64,000 nucleotides of DNA from Rhodanobacter sp. ANJX3 (GTDB lineage: Bacteria > Pseudomonadota > Gammaproteobacteria > Xanthomonadales > Rhodanobacteraceae). Each line of letters opens with the position of its first letter. Position 1 is the first letter of the stretch. Location of the stretch: contig NZ_JACHCM010000002.1 in the NCBI RefSeq assembly GCF_014200755.1, positions 620,001 to 684,000 on the forward strand. The letters are read 5' to 3'. Made by a program: the position numbers and the translations under genes. The notes under the pieces were generated by a model, which saw only the letters and a list, made by a program, of their open reading frames with translations, was not told where the DNA came from and searched no databases. Shown in pieces: positions 44,753 to 54,290 of this stretch.

Positions 44753-46438
44753 ATGACCATGGCACCACGACGACTGGTTCAACGCCTGCTGGCGCGACGT
44801 CTGCTGACCGCCGTGCTGGCGGCCGGCCTGACCTGTGCCGCCAGTGCCCAGCAGGACGTGCGCCTGCCCGATCTGGGCAGCTCGGCCAATGCGCTGATCT
44901 CGCCACAGGAGGCGCAGGATTACGGCGCCGCCATGCTGCATCAGATGCGCGCGCTTGATCTGGTCGTCGACGATCCGCTGCTGGACGACTACATCAACGA
45001 CCTGGGCTTTCGACTGGTCGCCAGCAGCGACAAGCCGAAAGATCACTTCGCGTTTTTCGTGGTGAAAGATCCCGAGATCAACGCGTTCGCGGCGCCGGGC
45101 GGCTATATCGCCGTAAACTCCGGCCTGATCACTATCACCCGCAACGAAAGCGAGCTGGCCGGCGTGATCGCCCATGAAATTGGCCACATCACGCAAAACC
45201 ATCTGGAGCGGGCGTTCGAGGATTCCAAAAAGGATGCGCCGCTGATGGCGCTGGTGCTGCTCGGCGCCATTCTCGCCGGCGCCGGCGGCCACGCCGGTGA
45301 CGCGCCGGTCGCGGTTCTGGCCGGCGGGCAGAGTCTGATCGCGCAGAAGTCGATCAACTTCACCCGCCACGACGAGATCGAGGCCGATCGGGTGGGTATT
45401 CAGACCCTAGGCCGTGCCGGCTTCGATCCGAATGCCATGGCGACCTTCTTCGAGCATCTGGAAGACGTCACCAGCGCCGACGCCGGCGGCATCCAGACGC
45501 CGTCGCTGCTGCAGTCGCACCCGGTGACCACCGAGCGCATCAGCGACGCGAAATCCCGCGCCGGCTCGCTAATAGCTGCGCAGAAACTTCGCCCCACCGT
45601 GTCCAGCATGGACCAGAGCCAGTGGGAGAAAATCACCGCACCGGTGCCGTTCGTCCGCGACCCCTCGGTGCTGACTGCCAGCACGAAAACACCCGATCAG
45701 CTGGACACCTACTCGCTGATGCGTGAGCGCACGCGGGTGCTGGCCGACGACGCGTCCAAAGTGGCGCTCTACTACGCGTCCAATCTGAAAGATCAGTACG
45801 GCTTCGACACGCCGGCGACGCACTACGGCTATGGGCTGGCGCTCACCCGCAGCGGTCGCGGCGCACAGGCGATCGAGCAGTTGCAGCCGCTGCTGCAGTC
45901 GCACGGCGGCAACCTGATCCTGAAGCTCGCCATGGCCGATGCCCGCCTGCAGGCCGGCCAGCGCGGCGCGGCGCTGGCCATGTACGAGGAGCTGACCACG
46001 CAGTCGCCGCGCAATCGGGCGGTGGCGCTGGCCTACGCCGATGCGCTCGTGGCCCGCGGCGACAAGGCGCAGGCCACGCAGGCGGCGAACCTGCTGCGCC
46101 CGCTGCTGGACAATGCCGACGAGCCCGAAATCTACAGCGCCTACGCCCGTGCCAGCGAAAAGGCCGGCGACAGCGTGCGTGCCGGGGAAGCCTTCGCCGA
46201 CGCCAGCTATTACGCCGGCCGGCCGTTCGATGCGATGGAGCAACTGAAGCGGATGCTCGAGCGCAGCGATCTGGACTACTACGCCAGGGTACGCATCCAG
46301 TCGCGCATCAGCCAGCTGACCCCGCTGGTGATGGAGCTGCACAAGCGCCGGATCAGCACCGACGACAACCCCGACGGCCGGCAGCAGCCGCGCCAGAATC
46401 AGTTGTGCAGCGACCGATTGTGCTTCGGCGCCCGCTGA
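44753..46438 (+). CDS. bepA: Periplasmic M48 metalloprotease with TPR region, BepA-like
   Basis: Outer-membrane protein quality-control protease and chaperone. The 561-residue protein has a signal peptide (residues about 13-32, ending SAQ), the zinc site His141-Glu142-xx-His145 (HEIGH) with the third ligand in DEIEADRVG, and C-terminal helical TPR-like repeats from about 350 on (YGYGLALTRSGRGAQA, MADARLQAGQRGAA, YADALVARGDKAQA). In E. coli BepA processes stalled LptD and BamA. It lies upstream of phoB on the same strand. Confidence 0.93.
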   Translation: MTMAPRRLVQRLLARRLLTAVLAAGLTCAASAQQDVRLPDLGSSANALISPQEAQDYGAAMLHQMRALDLVVDDPLLDDYINDLGFRLVASSDKPKDHFAFFVVKDPEINAFAAPGGYIAVNSGLITITRNESELAGVIAHEIGHITQNHLERAFEDSKKDAPLMALVLLGAILAGAGGHAGDAPVAVLAGGQSLIAQKSINFTRHDEIEADRVGIQTLGRAGFDPNAMATFFEHLEDVTSADAGGIQTPSLLQSHPVTTERISDAKSRAGSLIAAQKLRPTVSSMDQSQWEKITAPVPFVRDPSVLTASTKTPDQLDTYSLMRERTRVLADDASKVALYYASNLKDQYGFDTPATHYGYGLALTRSGRGAQAIEQLQPLLQSHGGNLILKLAMADARLQAGQRGAALAMYEELTTQSPRNRAVALAYADALVARGDKAQATQAANLLRPLLDNADEPEIYSAYARASEKAGDSVRAGEAFADASYYAGRPFDAMEQLKRMLERSDLDYYARVRIQSRISQLTPLVMELHKRRISTDDNPDGRQQPRQNQLCSDRLCFGAR

Positions 46439-46526
46439 CCGACGCCGTCCCTGCCAGCCACCGGCCTGCCGCGGGCGACCAGGCTTCGTGACAATCCGGC
46501 ACGATTGGGCTAGAACGAAGTGACCC

Positions 46527-47282
46527 ATGTCATCGACACGTAACATTGATGGGTTGCAATACTCCCGTCATAAGCCACCGGCAGACCACCGCGTGCACAA
46601 GCGCATTTTGATCGTTGAAGATGAAGTCTCGATCCGCGAGATGATCGCCTTTGCCCTGCGCAAGGCCGGCATGGACGCGATGCAGGCGGCCGATGCGCGG
46701 GCGGCCCAGCTGGCTATTGCCGAACAGGTGCCCGACCTGATCCTGCTCGACTGGATGCTCCCCGGCACCAGCGGCCTGGAGCTGGCGCGGCGCATGCGCA
46801 AGGAAGAACTGAGCCGCGAGATCCCCATCATCATGCTTACCGCGCGTGGGGAGGAGATGGACCGGGTCAATGGTTTGGAAGCCGGCGTCGACGACTACGT
46901 GGTCAAACCCTTCTCCACGCGCGAGCTGATTGCCCGCATCAAGGCGGTGCTGCGCCGCAGCCAGGGTGACGACGGTTCGGGCATGGTCGAACTCGGCGGC
47001 CTGCGCATCGACGGTCCCGCGCACCGCGTGTTTGCCGGCGAAGACGCGGTGCCGATCGGACCGACCGAGTATCGCCTGCTGTATTTTTTCATGACCCATC
47101 CCGAGCGCGTGTATTCGCGCACGCAACTGCTCGACCATGTCTGGGGCGGCAGTGTCTACGTGGAGGAGCGCACGGTCGACGTGCACATCCGCCGCCTGCG
47201 CAAGACGCTGGAGCCGTGGAAGCTGGACGAAATGGTGCAAACCGTGCGTGGCACCGGCTACCGGTTCTCCGTCAACGCCTGA
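46527..47282 (+). CDS. phoB: Phosphate regulon response regulator PhoB
   Basis: Activates the Pho regulon under phosphate limitation. An N-terminal receiver domain has the phosphoacceptor Asp in [13 protein letters not shown] (Asp75 from this start), Thr in MLTARGEE and Lys in VVKPFS. The C-terminal OmpR-type winged helix reads [29 protein letters not shown] to RRLRKTL. The start may instead be GTG 46593 ([11 protein letters not shown]), which matches the usual PhoB N-terminus; ATG 46527 has AAGTG upstream. It is followed by phoR. Confidence 0.94.
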   Translation: MSSTRNIDGLQYSRHKPPADHRVHKRILIVEDEVSIREMIAFALRKAGMDAMQAADARAAQLAIAEQVPDLILLDWMLPGTSGLELARRMRKEELSREIPIIMLTARGEEMDRVNGLEAGVDDYVVKPFSTRELIARIKAVLRRSQGDDGSGMVELGGLRIDGPAHRVFAGEDAVPIGPTEYRLLYFFMTHPERVYSRTQLLDHVWGGSVYVEERTVDVHIRRLRKTLEPWKLDEMVQTVRGTGYRFSVNA

Positions 47283-47409
47283 AGTCGTGCATGGCTGAGT
47301 CACGCATGCCCTGCCCGATAGCCATGGCTCGGCTCGCCGGGGTTGCGGCGACGCAAGCTTTTGCCGATGCTGGCCGCCCGGCCTGCAAGGCCGTCCAGCC
47401 AAACGCCTC

Positions 47410-48681
47410 ATGGCACAACCTGCCGCTTCATCGCTCGCAAAATTGTCAATGGCTCTAACGGCGGCATTAGCCGTTGGCGCACTGCTGGGCTGGTTGGCCG
47501 GCGGCCATATCGCTACCGGCGTGGCGGTTGTCGCGCTTTTCGAAGTCGTCTTGCTGCTGACTCGAATTCGTCATCAAACGCAGCACATCATGCCTATATC
47601 CGCTGGCGTCAGCCCTCTACAGCATGACCGTTTCATGACACGTTCCCGACGTATTGCCTCCAGCTTGCGCGATCTGCGCAACGCCGCCAGCCATCTTCCC
47701 GATGCGGTGGTACTGCTCGATCAACAGCAGCAGGTGCGCTGGTTCAATCACGCCGCCGAGAACCTGCTCGGCCTGCGCCGGCCGCGCGACCGCGGCGTGC
47801 TGCTGCATCAGCGCCTGGCCTCCTCCGACCTGTCCGGCTGGTTGCAGGACGGCGCGCTGGAACCGATCAACGACGTGATCGCCCCGGGCCATCCGGAAAG
47901 CCAGCTCAACGTCAGCATGCTGCCGTTCGGTCGCCGCCAGCATCTGCTGCTGGCGCGCGACATCAGCCATCTCAATCGGCTGGAACAGATTCGCCGCGAC
48001 TTCGTCGCCAACGTCTCGCACGAGCTGCGCACGCCGCTGACGGTCATCCACGGCTATCTCGAACTGATCGACCCGGAAGACGTACCCGAACTGGCGCCGG
48101 TGCTCGGCGAGATGCGCGCGCAGTCCAAGCGCATGGGCCAGATCGTGGAAGACCTGCTGACTCTTTCGCGGCTGGAAACCCAGCACCAGATCGCCGACGA
48201 GCGCGTGCCGATGGCCTCCCTGCTGGCGACCGTGCGCAAGGAGGCCGAAGCGCTCAGTCAGGGCCGGCACCAGATCGCGCTGGAGTCCACCGCAGAGGCC
48301 GACCTGCTCGGCTCGCCGAAAGATCTACACAGCGCGCTATCCAACTTGGTCAGCAACGCCGTGCGCTATACGCCGATCGGCGGCAGCATCACCATCCGCT
48401 GGCGGCGCACGCCGCTGGGCGCAGCGTATTCGGTCACGGATACCGGCTTCGGCATTCCGGCCTCGCATATCGCACGACTGACCGAGCGCTTCTACCGGAT
48501 CTCCTCCAGCCGTTCGCGCGACAGCGGCGGCACGGGCCTGGGCCTGTCGATCGTCAAGCACGTGCTGAACCTGCATCAGGCGCAGCTGCAGATCGAAAGC
48601 ACGCCGGGCGTGGGCTCAACCTTTGCCTGCCATTTCGGCAACGCACGCCTGCTTACCGCGGGCGGCAATGACGAGAGCTGA
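47410..48681 (+). CDS. phoR: Phosphate regulon sensor histidine kinase PhoR
   Basis: Phosphorylates PhoB. The 423-residue protein has a hydrophobic N-terminus of one or two short helices (about 13-51) with almost no periplasmic loop, as in PhoR proteins that sense phosphate through the Pst system. A PAS domain (about 90-190), the HisKA box with His204 in NVSHELRTPL, and the HATPase motifs NLVSNAVRYTP, DTGFGIP and GGTGLGLSIV follow. The start ATG 47410 has no clear SD. The phoB gene is 127 bp upstream. Confidence 0.94.
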   Translation: MAQPAASSLAKLSMALTAALAVGALLGWLAGGHIATGVAVVALFEVVLLLTRIRHQTQHIMPISAGVSPLQHDRFMTRSRRIASSLRDLRNAASHLPDAVVLLDQQQQVRWFNHAAENLLGLRRPRDRGVLLHQRLASSDLSGWLQDGALEPINDVIAPGHPESQLNVSMLPFGRRQHLLLARDISHLNRLEQIRRDFVANVSHELRTPLTVIHGYLELIDPEDVPELAPVLGEMRAQSKRMGQIVEDLLTLSRLETQHQIADERVPMASLLATVRKEAEALSQGRHQIALESTAEADLLGSPKDLHSALSNLVSNAVRYTPIGGSITIRWRRTPLGAAYSVTDTGFGIPASHIARLTERFYRISSSRSRDSGGTGLGLSIVKHVLNLHQAQLQIESTPGVGSTFACHFGNARLLTAGGNDES

Positions 48682-48717
48682 ACTCCCTGATCGCACCGTG
48701 TGTATTTGGCCAGCAGC

Positions 48718-50844
48718 ATGGGCCAGAATGACGATATGCCACGTCGCTCACCTGCCCCCTCACCACCGATCGAGCCATCGCCGATCGATTTGAGTGCACC
48801 CCACCTATATCTCAGCAGCGAACTGGCGACGCTGGAATTCAATTTCCGCGTCCTGGCAATGGCGCGCGACATGTCGGTGCCGATACTCGAACGGTTGCGT
48901 TATCTGAGTATCGTAGCCAACAACCTCGACGAATTTTTCGAAGTGCGCGTGGCAATGCTCAAGCATCACCACGCCTACGGCACGTCGGCGCCGGGACCGG
49001 ATGGCATCACGTCGGGCGAATTGCTCTCGAGAATTCGCAAGCGCGCGCTTGAACTGGTCACCGAGCAGTTCACGACCTGGCAGGAACACCTCATTCCACA
49101 GCTCGACGCGCACAACGTGCGCGTACTGACGCGCACGCAGTGGACGTCAAAACAGCGCCGCTGGTTGCAGGGCTATTTCGAACACGAGGTGCTACCGGTG
49201 CTGTCGCCGCTGGGGCTTGATCCCTCGCACCCGTTTCCGCGCATTCTCAACAAGACGCTGAATATCGCGGTGGTGCTGAAGGGCCGCGACGCCTTCGGCC
49301 ACGAAGGCCATATGGCCCTGGTGCGCGCGCCACGCTCGCTGCCGCGGATCATCCGTGTGCCCGACGAGGTCAGCGGCGACGGCGATCACTTCGTGTTTCT
49401 GGCCGAGCTGCTGCAGGCGTTCACCGACCTGATGTTTCCCGGCTTCAAGGTGGTTGGCTCGTACCAGTTCCGCGTCACGCGCAACAGCGAGTTGATCGTC
49501 GAGGAGGCCGAAGTGGAAAACCTGGCTCACGCGCTGAGCGAGGAGCTGATCGGCCGCGGCTACGCGCGTCCGGTGCGGCTGGAAATCGCCAACGATTGCC
49601 CGAAGGCGATCACCGCGATGCTGACGCGCAACTTCGAGCTGGAAGACACGGACGTCTACCGCTGCGACGGCCCGGTCAACATCATTCGCGCGCAGCTGAT
49701 CTACGATCTGCTCGATCGGCCCGAACTGAAGTTTCCACGCTTCAATCCACAGCTGCCGGCGGCGCTCGACGGGGCGAAGAACAAGTTCGACCTGATCAGC
49801 CAGCGCGACGTGCTGCTGCATCACCCGTATCAGAACTTTGCCGCCGTGGTCGATCTGTTACGCCAGGCCAGCGTCGATCCGCAGGTACTGGCGATCAAAC
49901 AGACGCTTTACCGCGCGGGTGAGGACACACCTTTGGTCGGCCTGCTGGTGGACGCGGCGCGCAACGGCAAGGACGTGACCGTAGTGATCGAGCTGCGCGC
50001 GCGCTTCGACGAAGCGGCGAACATCCAGCTCGCCGTGCGCCTGCAGGAGGCGGGCGTGCAAGTGGTGTATGGCGTGGTCGGCTACAAGACCCACGCCAAG
50101 ATGATGCTGATCGTGCGGCGCGAGGGCGACGGGCTACGCCGCTACGCGCACCTGTCGACCGGCAACTATCACCAGATCAACAGCCGCACCTACACCGACA
50201 TTGGCCTGATGACGGCCAACCCGGCCATCGGCGAAGACCTGCACAAGATCTTCCAGCAGCTGTCGGGCCTCGGCCCGATGATCAAGCTCAACTGCCTGCT
50301 GCATTCGCCCTTTACGCTGTATACCGGCCTGGTCGCCAAGATCGAGCGCGAAACCGCGCACGCGAAAGCCGGTCGTGCGGCGCGCATCGTGGCCAAGCTC
50401 AATGCGATGAACGAGTCGCACGTGATCGAGGCGCTGTACCGCGCCTCGCAGGCCGGCGTGGAGATCGACCTGATCGTACGCGGCGCCTGCACGCTGCGAC
50501 CGGGCCTGCCCGGCATCTCCGAGCGCATTCGCGTGCGCTCGATCATCGGCCGCTTTCTCGAGCACAGCCGCGTGTACTGGTTCGCCAATAACGACGAGCC
50601 TGAGCTCTACTGCGCAAGCGCCGACTGGATGGCGCGCAATCTGATGCGCCGTATCGAGATCGCGTTTCCCATTCTCGACGCCGAACTGTCGGCCCGTGTG
50701 TTCGAAGAAACCCTGGCCGGTAGTCTGGCCGACAACACGCAGGCATGGCTGCTCGACAGCGACGGCCGCTATGCGCGCGCCGAGCCCGGCAACGATCCGC
50801 CCTACAGCGCGCAGCAGAGCCTGCTCGATCGATACTGCCCTTGA
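48718..50844 (+). CDS. ppk1: Polyphosphate kinase
   Basis: Reversibly polymerises ATP gamma-phosphate into polyphosphate at the membrane. The 708-residue protein has the N-terminal PPK domain (YLSIVANNLDEFFEVRVAML), the middle domain, and two phospholipase-D-like C-terminal domains with the autophosphorylated His in GYKTHAKMML and the second His in LEHSRVYWFAN. ATG 48718 is given; GTG 48700 and ATG 48736 are in frame and equally lack an SD. It lies between phoR and ppx, as expected for Pho-regulated polyphosphate metabolism. Confidence 0.95.
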   Translation: MGQNDDMPRRSPAPSPPIEPSPIDLSAPHLYLSSELATLEFNFRVLAMARDMSVPILERLRYLSIVANNLDEFFEVRVAMLKHHHAYGTSAPGPDGITSGELLSRIRKRALELVTEQFTTWQEHLIPQLDAHNVRVLTRTQWTSKQRRWLQGYFEHEVLPVLSPLGLDPSHPFPRILNKTLNIAVVLKGRDAFGHEGHMALVRAPRSLPRIIRVPDEVSGDGDHFVFLAELLQAFTDLMFPGFKVVGSYQFRVTRNSELIVEEAEVENLAHALSEELIGRGYARPVRLEIANDCPKAITAMLTRNFELEDTDVYRCDGPVNIIRAQLIYDLLDRPELKFPRFNPQLPAALDGAKNKFDLISQRDVLLHHPYQNFAAVVDLLRQASVDPQVLAIKQTLYRAGEDTPLVGLLVDAARNGKDVTVVIELRARFDEAANIQLAVRLQEAGVQVVYGVVGYKTHAKMMLIVRREGDGLRRYAHLSTGNYHQINSRTYTDIGLMTANPAIGEDLHKIFQQLSGLGPMIKLNCLLHSPFTLYTGLVAKIERETAHAKAGRAARIVAKLNAMNESHVIEALYRASQAGVEIDLIVRGACTLRPGLPGISERIRVRSIIGRFLEHSRVYWFANNDEPELYCASADWMARNLMRRIEIAFPILDAELSARVFEETLAGSLADNTQAWLLDSDGRYARAEPGNDPPYSAQQSLLDRYCP

Positions 50845-50941
50845 GCTTTTCCACGCGTAGAAACATCTCAGTGGCCATGGATGACATCAGACTCACGCAG
50901 GCATGCGAGAATCCGCCTTCATTCGATCAGGGAGGCTTGAC

Positions 50942-52459
50942 GTGAGCCCAGCCGATGCCACACCGATCCGCGACGGCGAACTGATTGCCGCCGTGGACAT
51001 GGGTTCCAACAGCTTCCACATGGTGGTTGCCCGTATGGAACACGGCGAACCTCGCGTGATCGATCGGCTGCGTGAAAGCGTACGGATGGCCGCCGGCCTG
51101 CGCGCCGACGGCACGCTGGACGCCGAGCGCCGCGCCCGTGCAATGAACTGCCTGGCGCGCTTTGGCCAGCGCATCGCCGGCCTGCCCTCGCTGCGCGTGC
51201 GCGCGGTGGCCACAAACACCGTGCGCCGGCTCGCATCGCCGCAGACGTTTCTGACCGCCGCCGAAGCGGCGCTCGGCCATCCCATCGAGGTGGTTTCCGG
51301 CCGCGAGGAAGGCCGGCTGATTTTTCTCGGCGCCGCGCACGATCTGCCCGCCTCGCGCGAGCCGCGGCTGATCATCGACGTCGGCGGCGGCAGCACCGAG
51401 TTCATCATCGGCCGCGGCCTGGCGCCGCTGCATACCGAAAGCGTGCAGGCTGGCTGCATCGCCTCGACGCTGCGCTTTTTCCCCGGCGGCAAGCTCACGC
51501 GTAAGCGCTGGCAGCGCGCGCGCAGCGAGATAGGGGTACTGCTGCAGCAGTTCGACGAGGACTATCGCGAAGCCGGCTGGCAGGACGCCTACGGTTCGTC
51601 CGGCACGGCAAAATCCATCGGCGCGGTCGTGCAGGCGATGAAATTTTCCGATGACGGCATCACACCGGCGTCGCTGGCGTCGCTGCGCGAAGCCATTCTG
51701 GAACAGGGCCAGATCGGCCTGCTGAAACTGCCTGGCTTGGTCGAGGACCGTGCCGCCGTCTTCGCCGGCGGCGTGGTGATCTTCGAGGCCGCGTTTGCGG
51801 CACTGGGCATCGAACGCCTGCGCGTGTGCGAAAGCTCGATGCGCGAAGGGCTGATGTGGGATCTGATCGGCCGCGCCGGCGGCAGTGACCCACGCACGGC
51901 CAGTATCGATGCGCTGGCGACCCGCTACGGCGTGGATCGCGCGCAGGCCCGACGAGTCGAGTCCACCGCGCTGATGCTGTTCGATCAGGTGGCCAAGGCC
52001 TGGAAACTCGACGCCGACGCGCGCGAATGGCTGTCGTGGGCCGCGCGCGTGCACGAGATCGGCCTCGCCATCGCACACAGCCAGCATCATCATCATGGCG
52101 CCTACATCCTGCGCCACGCCGACCTGGCGGGCTTTTCGCGGCAGGAGCAGCAGCTGCTCGCTGCGGTGGTCGAAATGCATCGGCGCAAGCCGGACAAGGC
52201 GCTGATCATCACGCTACCGGTGCGCTACCGCGCGCTGGCCCGCTACACCACGGCGCTGCTGCGCCTGGCCGTACTTTTTCGCCGCGCGCGGCGGGCCGAG
52301 TCGCTGCCGCCGATGCGCCTGGCCGCTACCAGCCAGAAACTGCGCGTCACCCTGCCACTGGCCTGGTTCGAGCAACATCCACTCAGCGAATCCGACCTGC
52401 AGCAGGAGCAGTCGCCGATGGCTGAGCTAGGACTGAAGCTGGATCTGTCAAGCAGCTGA
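50942..52459 (+). CDS. ppx: Exopolyphosphatase
   Basis: Removes phosphate from polyphosphate ends, the counterpart of Ppk. The 505-residue protein has the actin-like fold motifs AAVDMGSNSFHMVVAR near 16-31, AVATNTVRRL, the P-loop-like DVGGGSTEF and SSGTAKSIG, then a helical HD-type C-terminal domain (VHEIGLAIAHSQHHHHGAYIL). GTG 50942 is chosen because AGGGAGG lies just upstream; the ATG at 50903 has no such site. The GppA family is related, but the ppk neighbour favours Ppx. Confidence 0.93.
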   Translation: MSPADATPIRDGELIAAVDMGSNSFHMVVARMEHGEPRVIDRLRESVRMAAGLRADGTLDAERRARAMNCLARFGQRIAGLPSLRVRAVATNTVRRLASPQTFLTAAEAALGHPIEVVSGREEGRLIFLGAAHDLPASREPRLIIDVGGGSTEFIIGRGLAPLHTESVQAGCIASTLRFFPGGKLTRKRWQRARSEIGVLLQQFDEDYREAGWQDAYGSSGTAKSIGAVVQAMKFSDDGITPASLASLREAILEQGQIGLLKLPGLVEDRAAVFAGGVVIFEAAFAALGIERLRVCESSMREGLMWDLIGRAGGSDPRTASIDALATRYGVDRAQARRVESTALMLFDQVAKAWKLDADAREWLSWAARVHEIGLAIAHSQHHHHGAYILRHADLAGFSRQEQQLLAAVVEMHRRKPDKALIITLPVRYRALARYTTALLRLAVLFRRARRAESLPPMRLAATSQKLRVTLPLAWFEQHPLSESDLQQEQSPMAELGLKLDLSSS

Positions 52460-52532
52460 GCAAGCGGCTTTCATGAACCATGCCGGCTGCGTGCGCGTAT
52501 CATGTTGGCACGCCAAAAAACGCCCGACACTC

Positions 52533-53189
52533 ATGCTCAAATCTCTGCTCGCCACCCTGATGCTTCTCGCGCCACTGGCGCTGCCCGCACAAGCCGCCCA
52601 GCCTGCGCCCGCCGCTGTCGCAGCGGCGCCGGACGTGGTTCTGCATACCTCACAGGGCGACATCACCGTCGCACTGTATCCAGACAAGGCCCCCAAGAGC
52701 GTGGCCAATTTTCTGCAATATGTGCGCGACGGATTCTACGACGGCACGGTATTCCATCGGGCGATTCCCGGCTATCTCGTCCAGGGCGGCCTCTACACGC
52801 GCGATCTGCAGCCCAAGCGCACGCGCTCGGCAGTAGCCAGCGAAGCGGACAACGGCCTGTCCAATCTGCGCGGCACGCTGGTCGTGGCACGCGGCGCCGA
52901 TCCGAACTCGGGCACGTCGCAGTTCTTTTTCAACCTGGTCGACAACCGTCGGCTGGATTTCACCGGCAACCAGAGCAGCCTGACCTGGGGCTATACGGTC
53001 TTCGGCAAGGTCATCAAGGGCATGGACGTGGTCGACAAGATCGCGGCGCTGCCCACGCGCGGGCTGGGTCCATTCGCCGCCGATGTACCCAATCCGCTGG
53101 TGGTGATCAACAGCGCCCGCGTCGTGGGCGAAGAGTCCACCGTCGACGACGCTGCCGCGGCGCCGGCCAAGAAAGCCACAAAGCATTAA
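52533..53189 (+). CDS. ppiA: Exported cyclophilin-type peptidyl-prolyl isomerase
   Basis: Periplasmic folding enzyme of 218 residues. ATG 52533 opens a signal peptide (MLKSLLATLMLLAPLAL, cleavage near AQA-A); an in-frame ATG at 52473 would place polar residues before it. The cyclophilin core includes FYDGTVFHRAIPGYLVQGG, GTLVVARGADPNSGTSQFFFNL and YTVFGKVIKGMDVVDKI. The C-terminal tail is Ala/Lys-rich and probably disordered. It is 9 bp ahead of lpxH. Confidence 0.9.
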   Translation: MLKSLLATLMLLAPLALPAQAAQPAPAAVAAAPDVVLHTSQGDITVALYPDKAPKSVANFLQYVRDGFYDGTVFHRAIPGYLVQGGLYTRDLQPKRTRSAVASEADNGLSNLRGTLVVARGADPNSGTSQFFFNLVDNRRLDFTGNQSSLTWGYTVFGKVIKGMDVVDKIAALPTRGLGPFAADVPNPLVVINSARVVGEESTVDDAAAAPAKKATKH

Positions 53190-53198
53190 GGCTGCCCG

Positions 53199-53927
53199 AT
53201 GGTCACGCTGTTTATTGCCGACCTGCACCTGGATCCATCGCGTCCGCAGATCACCGAGCTGTTCGAACACTATCTGGCCAGCGACGAAGTGCGCCGCGCC
53301 GATGCGCTGTATATCCTCGGCGATCTGGTCGAGGCATGGGTGGGTGATGACGACGATGCCGAGCTGCCCGAACGCATCGCCACGGCGATACGTTCCGTAC
53401 GAGATGCTGGGGTGCCGGTGTACTTTATGCCTGGCAATCGCGACTTTCTGCTCGGTGAAACCTTTGCACAGCGCGCCGGCCTCACGCTGCTGGAAGACGG
53501 CGCCGTGCACGACCTCTACGGTCGCCCCACGCTGCTGATGCACGGCGACCTGCTGTGCACCGATGATGTGGCGTACCAGACCGTACGCCAGCAAGTGCGC
53601 ACGCCGCAGTGGAAGGCGCAGATTTTGGCCATGCCGCTGGAGGCGCGTCGCGCTTTTGCGACCAAGGCGCGTGAGGATAGCCGCGCGCATACCGGCGCAA
53701 CCCAGGAAAGCATCATGGACGTCAACGCCGACGCCGTGCAGCAGGCGCTACGCCATGCCGGGGTGACTCGACTGATTCACGGTCACACCCATCGACCTGC
53801 GGTGCACGCGCTGCAATTGGACGATCATCGCGCCGAGCGCATCGTGCTCGGCGACTGGTACGAGCACGGCTCTGTGCTCAAAGTCACGCCCTCCGGCGCT
53901 GAACTGCACGGACTTTCCGTCAGCTGA
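53199..53927 (+). CDS. lpxH: UDP-2,3-diacylglucosamine diphosphatase LpxH
   Basis: Cleaves UDP-2,3-diacylglucosamine to lipid X in lipid A synthesis. The 242-residue calcineurin-like phosphoesterase shows FIADLHLDPSRP, LGDLVEAWVGDDD, the GNRDFLLG signature, HGDLLCTDD and HGHTHRPAVH, the full di-metal set of LpxH. ATG 53199 starts the first strand directly. It follows the cyclophilin gene by 9 bp, an arrangement also seen with ppiB-lpxH in E. coli. Confidence 0.95.
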   Translation: MVTLFIADLHLDPSRPQITELFEHYLASDEVRRADALYILGDLVEAWVGDDDDAELPERIATAIRSVRDAGVPVYFMPGNRDFLLGETFAQRAGLTLLEDGAVHDLYGRPTLLMHGDLLCTDDVAYQTVRQQVRTPQWKAQILAMPLEARRAFATKAREDSRAHTGATQESIMDVNADAVQQALRHAGVTRLIHGHTHRPAVHALQLDDHRAERIVLGDWYEHGSVLKVTPSGAELHGLSVS

Positions 53928-54290
53928 GTTCCGCCATCGCCACGCGCGACGTCGTGCGAGGCGCCAGCCAATAGACCTTTGCAAGTCAAGGCTGCGACAG
54001 CCAGCGCCCTCGCCGTGAGACGACCGGCTCGCCATAAAGAACGTTTTGTTATGTGCGTATGATGAATACTCATTGCATTTGGACGTCTAAATGTCCAAAT
54101 CTTGTGTAGTATTTATCACGCAGCCAGCATCGTATCGACGATCGCCATAGGGGCGAAAGACTGCGGCTTTCTTGTTTGATCAGTCGGCATCCGTGCCGCG
54201 CAAGTCGTCGTTCGCCATCGACTCGACATCCATGTTTGAGCAAAACGCTCCGAGCTCAGCACACCTTTCCAGGCTTTCGAGAGTCCCACA
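53928..54290. promoter_or_regulatory. Long leader and control region of the Oar-type receptor gene
   Basis: A 363-bp gap without a credible gene. Its middle (about 54030-54120) is AT-rich and contains the inverted repeat at 54077-54100. About 170 bp separate that repeat from the TTG start, so a long 5' untranslated leader is likely. No recognised riboswitch fold was identified. Confidence 0.5.
54077..54100. promoter_or_regulatory. Inverted-repeat operator upstream of the Oar-type receptor
   Basis: Perfect 8-bp arms ATTTGGAC and GTCCAAAT separated by 8 bp. The inner 16 bp GGACGTCTAAATGTCC also reads as two adjacent 8-mers, the first matching the E. coli MetJ box AGACGTCT at 7 of 8 positions and the second at 5 of 8. 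The MetJ resemblance is suggestive only. A TAGTAT at 54107-54112 could be the -10 box, which would place the operator over the -35 region. Confidence 0.5.

Noticed and set aside
46526..46545. Possible Pho box (ATGTCATCGACACGTAAC) at the phoB start
   Set aside because: Only the first 7-mer fits the CTGTCAT consensus; the second matches 4 of 7, and the site would lie inside the gene if ATG 46527 is used.
53928..54290. Riboswitch (cobalamin or SAM type) in the Oar-type receptor leader
   Set aside because: The leader is long enough, but none of the conserved boxes of these riboswitches could be identified by eye.
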